Assembly (NCBI GenBank): GCA_018267615.1
Contig: JAFDYD010000044.1
Span: 14,252 to 78,251 of the forward strand
Direction of reading: 5' to 3'
DNA from: Bacteroidota bacterium
GTDB taxonomy: Bacteria > Bacteroidota > Bacteroidia > Chitinophagales > Chitinophagaceae
Length of the DNA: 64,000 bases
Under the pieces are notes generated by a model, which did not search any database, was not told where the DNA came from, and saw only the letters and a program-made list of their open reading frames with translations. Both the position numbers and the translations under genes were made by a program. This document shows positions 8,728 to 16,242 of the stretch, piece after piece (positions within the stretch are counted from its first letter, which is position 1; each line of letters opens with the position of its first letter).

Positions 8728-8758
8728 TTTGGTGGTTTGATTATAAAAATTACTTTTG
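8728..8758 (+). promoter_or_regulatory. Bacteroidota-type promoter of the DUF2795 gene
   Basis: TTTG at 8728-8731, a 19-bp spacer and TACTTTTG at 8751-8758 fit the full consensus. Transcription would start near 8764, giving a leader of roughly 95 bases before the ATG at 8859, which is preceded by an A-rich tract with AGGAAA. Confidence 0.7.
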
Positions 8759-8858
8759 CGAAAAATTAGAGGCAGGCAGAAGACTGAAAGCAACCTGGAT
8801 TTAAATAAGATTTCTTTCTGTCCTTATAATAAATTCAGAAAAATTAAAAAAGGAAACG

Positions 8859-9080
8859 ATGTTCTGGACACTTGAATTAGCCAGTTACCTTGAAGACGCT
8901 CCATGGCCGGCAACAAAAGATGAGTTAATAGATTATGCCATTCGTTCAGGCGCACCCATCGAAGTAGTAGAAAATTTGCAGGAACTGGAAGACGAAGGAG
9001 AAATTTATGAAGGCATCGATGATATATGGCCGGATTATCCTTCACAAGAAGATTTCTTCTTTAACGAAGATGAATATTGA
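8859..9080 (+). CDS. Small acidic DUF2795 protein
   Basis: A 73-residue acidic soluble protein. It begins with a helical WTLELASYLED segment and contains PWPATKDELIDYAIRSGAP, typical of DUF2795, followed by LQELEDEGE and a very acidic, aromatic tail (DIWPDYP, EDFFFNEDEY). No enzymatic motif is visible and the function is not known. It has its own strong promoter and an excellent terminator, so it is an independent transcription unit, probably well expressed. Confidence 0.82.
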   Translation: MFWTLELASYLEDAPWPATKDELIDYAIRSGAPIEVVENLQELEDEGEIYEGIDDIWPDYPSQEDFFFNEDEY

Positions 9081-9096
9081 TATTCTTAAATATTCT

Positions 9097-9140
9097 AAAA
9101 AAGATAAAGCCGCTTCAGCAGAAGCGGCTTTATCTTTTTT
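9097..9140. terminator. Bidirectional intrinsic terminator
   Basis: A perfect 20-bp palindrome (arms 9097-9116 and 9121-9140, loop AGCA) with A6 at one end and T6 at the other and a GC-rich core GCCGCTTC/GAAGCGGC. It lies between the convergent DUF2795 and fabI genes and should stop transcription from both sides. Confidence 0.92.
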
Positions 9141-9154
9141 ATTCATGAACAATT

Positions 9155-9970
9155 TTATTTTTTCATAATTTCTTCTACCACCTGATGACTTACCCCGGTA
9201 AATGAAAAACCACCGTCGTGAAAAAGATTTTGCATGGTTACCATCCTGGTGTAGTCGCTAAACAAAGTCAAACAGTACTCGGCACAACTGTCTGCACTCG
9301 CATTTCCTAATGGTGACATTTTTTCTGCATAATGAAAAAATGCATCGAATCCTTCCACACCACTACCAGCAGTTGTCATGGTTGGTGATTGCGAAATGGT
9401 ATTCACTCTAACTTTCTTTTTGAATCCATATTCATATCCAAAACTTCTTGTGATACTTTCAAGCAGCGCTTTTGCATCTGCCATATCATTGTATCCCGGG
9501 AACGCGCGTTGGGCAGCGATGTAGCTTAGTCCGACTACTGATCCCCATTCGTTGATCGCATCAAGCTTCATTGCGGTTTGCATCACCTTGTGAAATGATA
9601 ATGCAGACACGTCTAGTGTTTTTTGAAAATTTTCATAACTGGTATCTGTATACGGAACCCGTTTACGGACGTTCGGTGACATACCAATGGAATGCAAAAT
9701 AAAATCAAGCTTTCCACCTAGTATGCTCATGCTTTCAGTAAACAATTTTTCGAGATCTGGCAGGCTGGTGGCATCTGCAGGTATTACTTTAGCGTTGCAT
9801 TGCGCAGCCAGTTCATTGATCTTCCCCATGCGCAATGCAATAGGCGCATTTGACAACGTAATTTGTGCACCTTCTTCTACCGCTCTTAATGCTACTTTCC
9901 ACGCAATCGATTTTTCGTCCAATGCACCGAATATTATTCCTTTTTTCCCTTTCAGCAGATTATATGGCAT
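9155..9970 (-). CDS. fabI: Enoyl-ACP reductase (NADH), FabI
   Basis: Reduces trans-2-enoyl-ACP in the last step of each fatty-acid elongation cycle. Counting from the ATG at 9970 it has 271 residues, the normal length. It starts NLLKGKKGIIFGALDEKSIAW, the FabI version of the Rossmann glycine motif. The catalytic Tyr and Lys are spaced Y-x6-K in GYNDMADAK (about 158-165), and the SQSPTMTTAGSG substrate-loop region is present. The frame is open to 10081, but the extra residues are unlike the family and overlap the upstream gene. It is the third gene of a recN-small membrane protein-fabI run. Confidence 0.94.
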   Translation of the reverse strand: MPYNLLKGKKGIIFGALDEKSIAWKVALRAVEEGAQITLSNAPIALRMGKINELAAQCNAKVIPADATSLPDLEKLFTESMSILGGKLDFILHSIGMSPNVRKRVPYTDTSYENFQKTLDVSALSFHKVMQTAMKLDAINEWGSVVGLSYIAAQRAFPGYNDMADAKALLESITRSFGYEYGFKKKVRVNTISQSPTMTTAGSGVEGFDAFFHYAEKMSPLGNASADSCAEYCLTLFSDYTRMVTMQNLFHDGGFSFTGVSHQVVEEIMKK

Positions 9971-10008
9971 AGAGTCTTGTTGATTTTTGTAGGCGTAAAA
10001 ATAAGAAG

Positions 10009-10221
10009 TTATTTCATTGAATGCGGGAATAAATGTGATATTAGCATTACTATCAAAAACGTGTAGAAAAAAACAAAACAAAGTGCCGACAAAATATACA
10101 CCATCAGCCTGCCTAATGATTTCCGGGGATTTATTTTTTTTTGTAGAACTCGATTTACAAAAAATGCGGGCACGAGCGAAATGACCAGAATAAATAATAT
10201 AACCAAGGAGCGGGTTCTCAT
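10009..10221 (-). CDS. Small two-helix membrane protein
   Basis: A 70-residue product starting MRTRSLVILFILVIS with two predicted membrane helices (about 4-20 and 32-58) joined by a basic loop (RVLQKKINPRKSLGR). The function is unknown. The start at 10221 is 16 bases after the recN stop; the open frame begins at 10311 inside recN, but the upstream part is not membrane-like and would overlap recN by about 74 bases. Its position between recN and fabI with short gaps suggests cotranscription. Confidence 0.6.
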   Translation of the reverse strand: MRTRSLVILFILVISLVPAFFVNRVLQKKINPRKSLGRLMVYILSALCFVFFYTFLIVMLISHLFPHSMK

Positions 10222-10237
10222 CCGAGTTATTAAAATA

Positions 10238-11893
10238 TCAATTTGATACCATTTCTTTCGCATTCTCCAAGGCAGCTGCAGTAGGTTTTTCACCACTGAG
10301 CATTTTTGCAATAGCGATAACGCGCTCGTCGCCTGTAAGCAATCGAATATTTGTTTTGATCATCTCACCGCCAATTTCTTTGTAAACAAAATAATGTGCA
10401 TCTGCCTTGCCTGCAATCTGTGGTTGATGAGTAATACAAATGACTTGTCTTTTTTTAGAAAGATCTTTCAAAATAATTCCAACTTGTTTTGCGGCTTCGC
10501 CGGAAATACCCGAATCGATTTCGTCAAAAAATAAAGTGGGTAAGTCCATTGACTTTGCAATAAGCGATTTAATGCAAAGCATCAAGCGACTTAATTCTCC
10601 CCCGGATGCAACTTTTCGTATTGGTTCAAAGCGATTACTTTTATTTGCGTCGAATAAAAACTCGACAGCATCCATTCCGAAATAATTCAACTCGTCTTCT
10701 TTTATCTGAACTTTTAATCTTGCGTTTGGCATGCCGACCTGAATTAGTAATTCATTCACTTGCTGCTCCAGCTTTTTTACCTGTGCATGCCTGTTGTTGG
10801 AAATTGATACCGCCAATAATTTTGTTTGTTCCAGCAGAGCGGCTGTTTCTTTCTCCTTCGTGTTAATGCGCTCGGCGATATCTAACACAGCTTTTAATTT
10901 AGTTTCGAGATCTCTTTGTAAAATCAATAATTCGCCCGTTGACTGAACATTGTGTTTCTTCAATAATCTGTATCCCGCAGATATTCTTTCATTGATAAAC
11001 TCAATTCGCTTCGGATCATATTGAACCTGGTCATTCAGGTGTTCAAGTTCCGAAGCAATATCGCGCAATTCAACCTGGGCAGATTGCAAACGTGTGATAA
11101 TATTCGGCAATGCACTATGATATGACGAATATGTTTGTAATTGATTTAAAAATAATTTTAATTGTTGAACAACCGGCTGCTCAGATTCAGTCAGATCATA
11201 ATATACTTTCGATAAAGTATTTTTAATTGCCTCTGAATTATTCAGCAATTTTAACTCGTTGTTCAGTTTCTCCAATTCCTCATCTTCAAAATTGGCTTCG
11301 GCCAATTCGTTAAACAAATACCTGTTGTAATCTGCTTCTTTGTCGGCCTGCGTTTGCTTCTCCTGAAGCAATTGCAATTCTTTTCTTACTGTTATTAATT
11401 GCTGATAGCTTAATTGGTATTTATTCAAAATGGCAGCATGTCCGGCCAGGGCATCTAACACCTCTCTTTGAAAGCCCGAATCACTCAGTTCCAGTGTATC
11501 AAATTGCTGATGCAAATCGACCAGCAGCCAACTTAATTGTCGCAGTTGATCGAGGTTTACCGGAGTGTCATTTACAAACGCGCGGGATTTTCCATTCGAT
11601 CCTATTTCTCTTCGGATAACAAGTTCCTCGTCTGCATCCAGATCATTTTCTTCCAGGAAAATTTTAATTTCATTTTTATTTTCTGTGAGAAAAATTCCCT
11701 CTACATAACATTTTTTATCTCGATGCAACAGAACAGAAGTGTCGGCACGTTCACCCAGAATCAGGGCCAATGCACCAGCCAATATAGATTTGCCCGCACC
11801 AGTTTCTCCAGTGATAATATTTAGTTTTTCGGAGAAATCGATAACGATATCATCTATGATGGCATAATTCTGAATATGCAATTGTTTAAGCAT
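10238..11893 (-). CDS. recN: DNA repair protein RecN
   Basis: SMC-like ATPase acting in recombinational repair of double-strand breaks. The 551 residues match bacterial RecN. Walker A GETGAGKS is at 29-36, followed by ILAGALALILGERAD. A long coiled coil occupies the middle (about 155-370). The C-terminal ATPase half carries the signature SGGELSRLMLCIKS and Walker B TLFFDEIDSGISG, then CITHQPQIA. The start ATG at 11893 puts the N-terminus directly at the family's LKQLHIQNYAII. It is followed by a small membrane-protein gene and fabI on the same strand. Confidence 0.95.
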   Translation of the reverse strand: MLKQLHIQNYAIIDDIVIDFSEKLNIITGETGAGKSILAGALALILGERADTSVLLHRDKKCYVEGIFLTENKNEIKIFLEENDLDADEELVIRREIGSNGKSRAFVNDTPVNLDQLRQLSWLLVDLHQQFDTLELSDSGFQREVLDALAGHAAILNKYQLSYQQLITVRKELQLLQEKQTQADKEADYNRYLFNELAEANFEDEELEKLNNELKLLNNSEAIKNTLSKVYYDLTESEQPVVQQLKLFLNQLQTYSSYHSALPNIITRLQSAQVELRDIASELEHLNDQVQYDPKRIEFINERISAGYRLLKKHNVQSTGELLILQRDLETKLKAVLDIAERINTKEKETAALLEQTKLLAVSISNNRHAQVKKLEQQVNELLIQVGMPNARLKVQIKEDELNYFGMDAVEFLFDANKSNRFEPIRKVASGGELSRLMLCIKSLIAKSMDLPTLFFDEIDSGISGEAAKQVGIILKDLSKKRQVICITHQPQIAGKADAHYFVYKEIGGEMIKTNIRLLTGDERVIAIAKMLSGEKPTAAALENAKEMVSN

Positions 11894-11953
11894 AATGCAA
11901 TGTACGATTTCATTTAAGTAAACTAAATGATGGATTATTTGTGTGTGGAAAAA

Positions 11954-13477
11954 TTATTCATTTTTACATCTGGCGATACCTGCTTTTGCTTTTTGATCGA
12001 GCGAATTTTTATAGTCGTGATCTTTCATATCAATCACTTTTTCAAAATATGCAATTGCTGTTGGCTTGTCACTTCTTTTTTCGTATATATAACCAATCTG
12101 CAATGCGGCTCTCGCTGCGAAATATTCCTTGCGTTGCTGGCCGAGTTTAATGGTTGTTAAATAAGCAGCGATCGCTTCATCTTTTCTACCAAGGTCATCG
12201 TAAATCCTACCAAGACGGTAGGCAAGTTCTAATTTGTCTTCGGAAAGTGAAAAATCAGACGAGCTTTTACCTTCGAGAATTTGCAAAGCTTCTTTATGAT
12301 AACCGCCGTCATTCAATAGTCTTGCTTTTAATAACAATACATTGGGCCACCTGTTGGTCTTTGCATCTTTGAAGGCAGTTTTATCGGCTTCAGTATCCAG
12401 GCTACCCTTTTTTAATATTTGATTTCTATAGTCCTTTGCTTTTTCTGCGTTGCCTTGCAGGTAATAGAACCAACTAAGTTTTTGCAAAATATCTTTTACA
12501 TAGAATTTTCCTTTGAATTCGTTGATAAAGCGTTCAAGATATATCGCGGCATCAGGTTCAAGATGATCAATTTTAGCGTATCCCATTTCAAGATCCCACA
12601 CCGGAGTTTTGAGATAATCAGCCGACATGTTCCGCTGCTCCAATATACGTTGCGCATATGCAGCTTGTTGATCATTCACTGCAAGATTTGCGGCGAGATA
12701 AGTAAATAAATGATTGTTTTTAATATCGAGTTGCTGTTGTGATATAAAAGTAAAGACTTCTTCTTTTTTGTTCTCAATATAAAATTTCAGATAGAGATAA
12801 TAAAAGATGGCTTCATCACGAAATAATTGCGCCCAGGAATCATTTTGCTCAATAAATTTTTCAAGTCCGCCCATTCCTTGTTTAATGGTTCCTTTAATGC
12901 CTAACAAGTTGCTGAGCCATTTGTATCCCGACGGAATTGTTCCCGCGGCAACCTGCATTGCACTATTGAGCATGATGGCCGGCGAAAATTGTGGGAATTT
13001 TTCCAGGTTTTCTTTCCCGTTAATAAATGATCGCCTAAATTCCCATGCGGCGTCCCAATTGCCGGCAAATTTGATATGCACCGCGGCCCATTGAAATTGA
13101 ATCACCGATCTCGTAAATAAATAAAGCGGCGATGAAGCAGGACCTGACTTCATCAACTGCACACGATTTTCTCCTCGTTCCTTCCTGATTTTATATTCAG
13201 CCGGATCCTGGTTAAAAAAAAGAATAAAAAAATCGATATAGTTCTCGAGAAAATAAGGAATGAGATTATCTGGGTTCGTTTTTTTCTCATTATCAAGTAT
13301 CTCTTGTCCGCTTTTTAATTTTAACCAAATAATTTCTTTATAAGCCTTCTGACAATTATTATTGAAATCAAATTTTTTTTGAGCAAAGCCTGGTGTGAAA
13401 GCAATGAATAGAAAAGCAAGCGGCATAAAAAATCTCCTTAGAATGCAACCTTGGGATGCAGGCAGGATGTATCTCAT
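11954..13477 (-). CDS. Exported TPR-repeat protein
   Basis: A 507-residue protein with a hydrophobic N-terminal segment (LAFLFIAFTPGFAQ, about 20-33) that looks like a signal peptide. The C-terminal third has TPR-like helical repeats (YRLGRIYDDLGRKDEAIAAY, LQIGYIYEKRSDKPTAIAYF). The middle is alpha-helical and aromatic-rich and is not a family I recognise. Such proteins usually act as periplasmic or outer-membrane scaffolds; no specific role can be assigned. A -7-like TATCTTGC lies just before the ATG at 13477. An internal ATG at 13426 would also leave an intact signal peptide. Confidence 0.75.
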   Translation of the reverse strand: MRYILPASQGCILRRFFMPLAFLFIAFTPGFAQKKFDFNNNCQKAYKEIIWLKLKSGQEILDNEKKTNPDNLIPYFLENYIDFFILFFNQDPAEYKIRKERGENRVQLMKSGPASSPLYLFTRSVIQFQWAAVHIKFAGNWDAAWEFRRSFINGKENLEKFPQFSPAIMLNSAMQVAAGTIPSGYKWLSNLLGIKGTIKQGMGGLEKFIEQNDSWAQLFRDEAIFYYLYLKFYIENKKEEVFTFISQQQLDIKNNHLFTYLAANLAVNDQQAAYAQRILEQRNMSADYLKTPVWDLEMGYAKIDHLEPDAAIYLERFINEFKGKFYVKDILQKLSWFYYLQGNAEKAKDYRNQILKKGSLDTEADKTAFKDAKTNRWPNVLLLKARLLNDGGYHKEALQILEGKSSSDFSLSEDKLELAYRLGRIYDDLGRKDEAIAAYLTTIKLGQQRKEYFAARAALQIGYIYEKRSDKPTAIAYFEKVIDMKDHDYKNSLDQKAKAGIARCKNE

Positions 13478-13525
13478 GATTGCAAGATAGTCCAGCCAAT
13501 CCAGAAAATTGAATCATGACAGCAT

Positions 13526-13551
13526 ATAAAAAGGGCGCATAAATGCGCCCT
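13526..13551 (-). terminator. Intrinsic terminator after the zinc-ribbon gene
   Basis: Read on the minus strand, AGGGCGC and GCGCCCT (13551-13545 and 13538-13532) form a GC-rich stem with a 6-base loop, followed by five T residues. It lies 30 bases beyond the stop at 13580. Confidence 0.8.
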
Positions 13552-13579
13552 CCTATTAAATTTATTTTTTACAGATCGA

Positions 13580-14335
13580 TTATTTTACTTCGACTGCATC
13601 ATTCAAATCGTTGTCAACAAGAATACGACCGCAGTTTTCACATACGATTATTTTTTTGCGTTGACGGATTTCACTTTGACGTTGTGGAGGAATTGCGTTG
13701 AAGCAACCGCCGCAGGCATCACGCACAACCGGAACTACTGCCAGTCCATTACGATAATTACCACGAATGCGATCATAAGAATGTAATAAGCGTGGTTCGA
13801 TTTTTTCTCTTGCTTCTGCAGATAATTTGGTGAAATGTTTTTCTTCTTTTTCAGTAGCAGCAATGATCTTTTCCAGCTCGTCTTTTTTATTTTTTAAAAC
13901 GCCTTCTTTTGTACCAAGGGCTTTTTTTGCGCGCTCGAGCTGTTGGACTTTCTCCGCGATTTCTTCATTAGCATCCCTGATATGCTTTTCAGCGAGCTTC
14001 ACTTCAAGCTGCTGCATTTCGATCTCTTTGTTGATCGCTTCGAACTCGCGGCTGTTCTTTACATTCTCCGTTTGCTTTTCATATTTTTTTATCAACGCTT
14101 CGGCTTCTTTAGCAGCTTCTTTCTTTTTGTTGATAAATTCCTGTATGCCGTTAATCTCTTCTTCGATACGTGTTTGACGGGAATTCAAACCCTGAATTTC
14201 ATCTTCCAGGTCGCTCACTTCCATGGGCAACTCGCCTTTCAACACTTTGTATTCATCTAACCTGGATTCAATTTTTTGGAGTGTGATCAGTGAGGATAAT
14301 TTCTCTTCAACTGAAAATTCTTTTACGTTGGACAT
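13580..14335 (-). CDS. Coiled-coil protein with C4 zinc ribbon (COG1579 type)
   Basis: A 251-residue protein made of a long charged coiled coil (about 10-180) and a C-terminal zinc ribbon with two CxxC knuckles, CGGC and CENC, the first followed by IPPQ. This is the architecture of the COG1579 (zf-RING_7) family; a role in nucleic-acid or ribosome-associated processes is proposed for relatives, but nothing here fixes it. It starts five bases after the stop of the upstream NIF3 gene, so the two form an operon ending in the terminator at 13526-13551. The same pairing is common in Bacteroidota. Confidence 0.85.
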   Translation of the reverse strand: MSNVKEFSVEEKLSSLITLQKIESRLDEYKVLKGELPMEVSDLEDEIQGLNSRQTRIEEEINGIQEFINKKKEAAKEAEALIKKYEKQTENVKNSREFEAINKEIEMQQLEVKLAEKHIRDANEEIAEKVQQLERAKKALGTKEGVLKNKKDELEKIIAATEKEEKHFTKLSAEAREKIEPRLLHSYDRIRGNYRNGLAVVPVVRDACGGCFNAIPPQRQSEIRQRKKIIVCENCGRILVDNDLNDAVEVK

Positions 14336-14340
14336 AATTT

Positions 14341-15438
14341 TTAATAATAATAGTTTACAGGATTGGTCCCTGTACCTGATTTAAGGACGGCAAAGTTAGG
14401 GAATTTTTCCCGCAAAATATCATAAAGAAGCTCTACTGTAAACTGCTCGCTTTCGAAGTGACCAATATCCGCAATTACCAGCCTATCGTTGGCATCAAAA
14501 AATTCATGATACTTGACATCGGCAGTAATGTAGAAATCTAAATTGTGGACTAAAGCTTTGGAAATGAGAAAACTACCTGCGCCGCCGCAAACACCGACTT
14601 TCTTAACGGGCCGGCCCGTCAGCCGTGTGTGACGGATAACCGGCACCCGAAAAACCTTTTTAATATTTGACAAAAAATCTTGCTCATTCATTGGTTCCAC
14701 CAACTCTCCCTTGAGCCCAGACCCGATATCCCGATATTCATTGGCCAATTCTACAATATCATATGCTACCTCTTCATAGGGATGAGCGCTCTTGAGTGCA
14801 TTGACAACTGACTGTTCTTTATAAGCAGGAAATATGACTTCAATTTTGAATTCTTTCTCGTAATGTCTTTTGTTTTGTTCACCAACAAACGGATTTGCAC
14901 CAGAACCTGCTTTAAAACTACCAATTCCTTCGCCGCTGAAACTGGTTTCAGTGTAATTTCCAATTTGACCTGCACCGGCATTGAAAATTGCATTTCGCAC
15001 AACTTCTAAATAATCCACCGGAACAAAAGTAAAAAGTTTCTTTAGCGTATCTGATTTTGAAATCATCACTGATCTGTTCACCAGTCCCAGCATGTCGGCG
15101 ATTTTCCCGTTCACGCCTTGAAGTATATTGTCCAGGTTAGTGTGTATCGCATAGATAGCGATATCATTTTTGATCGCGCTAATAATGGTTTTCTCGACAT
15201 AGTTCTTTCCATTGATCTTTTTGAGCCCACCAAAAATAATTGGATGGTGCGCTACAATCAGGTTACATTTTTTTTCGATTGCTTCGCTTATGACAGGTTG
15301 GGTGGCATCCAACGTTATCAAAACACCTGAGCATGCAACGGTACTATCACCGGTAAGCAAACCCGCGTTGTCATAACTTTCCTGCAATACGGGATTTGCA
15401 ATACCTTCGAGACAAGAAATAATTTCTTCTATTTTCAT
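14341..15438 (-). CDS. NIF3-like dinuclear metal centre protein
   Basis: A 365-residue member of the NIF3/YbgI (DUF34) family, often labelled GTP cyclohydrolase 1 type 2 although the activity is unsettled. Metal-binding motifs are visible: AHHPIIFGG (two His), AIHTNLDN and, near the C-terminus, ADIGHFESEQF. The central segment (about 130-240, including HPYEEVAYD) is the PII/CutA-like insert found in the long form of the family. It lies immediately upstream of the zinc-ribbon gene. A near-consensus -7 element (TATCTTTT on the minus strand) is at 15449-15456. Confidence 0.9.
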   Translation of the reverse strand: MKIEEIISCLEGIANPVLQESYDNAGLLTGDSTVACSGVLITLDATQPVISEAIEKKCNLIVAHHPIIFGGLKKINGKNYVEKTIISAIKNDIAIYAIHTNLDNILQGVNGKIADMLGLVNRSVMISKSDTLKKLFTFVPVDYLEVVRNAIFNAGAGQIGNYTETSFSGEGIGSFKAGSGANPFVGEQNKRHYEKEFKIEVIFPAYKEQSVVNALKSAHPYEEVAYDIVELANEYRDIGSGLKGELVEPMNEQDFLSNIKKVFRVPVIRHTRLTGRPVKKVGVCGGAGSFLISKALVHNLDFYITADVKYHEFFDANDRLVIADIGHFESEQFTVELLYDILREKFPNFAVLKSGTGTNPVNYYY

Positions 15439-15595
15439 TAGATATTTTAAAAGATAAAGCTAATGCGTTCTTACCCATTATCGCTTATCCTGGCTAATAA
15501 ATTATCGAATTCCCATTTGCTTTTGCAATATTGATTTTGTTGTACCTTTCTCTGCTTATTCCTCGCCCATTGAATTTATATTTCAAAAAAATACA

Positions 15596-16192
15596 ATGAA
15601 AATTGCAGGCCTCCTACTAGTGTTGATATTTTTCAGTTTTTCAACTGATACAATTACTAAAAAGGAAAGAGATGCGGCCATTAAATATTTTAAAGAGTCC
15701 AAGGATATTTTTTTGAATGATATAAAAGACCTCTCAGATGTCCAGTTGAATTTTAAAACTTCACCAGAAAGGTGGAGTGTTGCGGAATGCATCGAACATA
15801 TCGCAATTGCGGAAGATGCATTTATGGAAATTATACAGGAAGATCTGAAACAACCGGTTGATTCTTCCAAAACTCCAAAAGAGAGAATTGCAGACGACGC
15901 AGTGTGGCCCTTTGTGACAGACCGTTCAAAAAAAAGAACTACACCTGAATTTTTAAAACCGTCAAATAAATTTAAAACGACCGACGAAGCAATAAAAGCT
16001 TTTATTGAAAGAAGAGACAAAAACATGAATTATGTAAACACCACTAATGATGACTTGCGGAGTCATTTTATGCCTCATGCGCTCGGGATGTTGGACGATT
16101 ATCAGTGGCTTATTGTGATTGCGGCTCACTGCAGGAGACACACTCTGCAAATTGAAGAGGTGATGGCTGATCCAAATTTTCCAAAAAAATAA
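15596..16192 (+). CDS. Exported DinB-like protein
   Basis: A 198-residue protein with an N-terminal hydrophobic stretch (IAGLLLVLIFFSFS) that is a probable signal peptide, followed by a DinB/YfiT-type four-helix bundle. The expected metal-binding His residues are present: one in ECIEHIAIAED and a pair in IAAHCRRHTLQIEEV. DinB-fold proteins are often metal-dependent thiol transferases; an exported copy is frequent in Bacteroidota, and its substrate is unknown. It is an isolated gene converging on the MG2/TonB-plug gene. Confidence 0.82.
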   Translation: MKIAGLLLVLIFFSFSTDTITKKERDAAIKYFKESKDIFLNDIKDLSDVQLNFKTSPERWSVAECIEHIAIAEDAFMEIIQEDLKQPVDSSKTPKERIADDAVWPFVTDRSKKRTTPEFLKPSNKFKTTDEAIKAFIERRDKNMNYVNTTNDDLRSHFMPHALGMLDDYQWLIVIAAHCRRHTLQIEEVMADPNFPKK

Positions 16193-16242
16193 TTCAATCC
16201 ATTATGGTCTCACTTTATGTGTGACAAGCTTGGATCTTTATT

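Noticed and set aside
13827..14177. 116-codon frame opposite the zinc-ribbon coiled-coil gene
   Set aside because: Ser/Phe-rich product that mirrors the Lys/Glu-rich coiled coil on the other strand; a typical antisense shadow.
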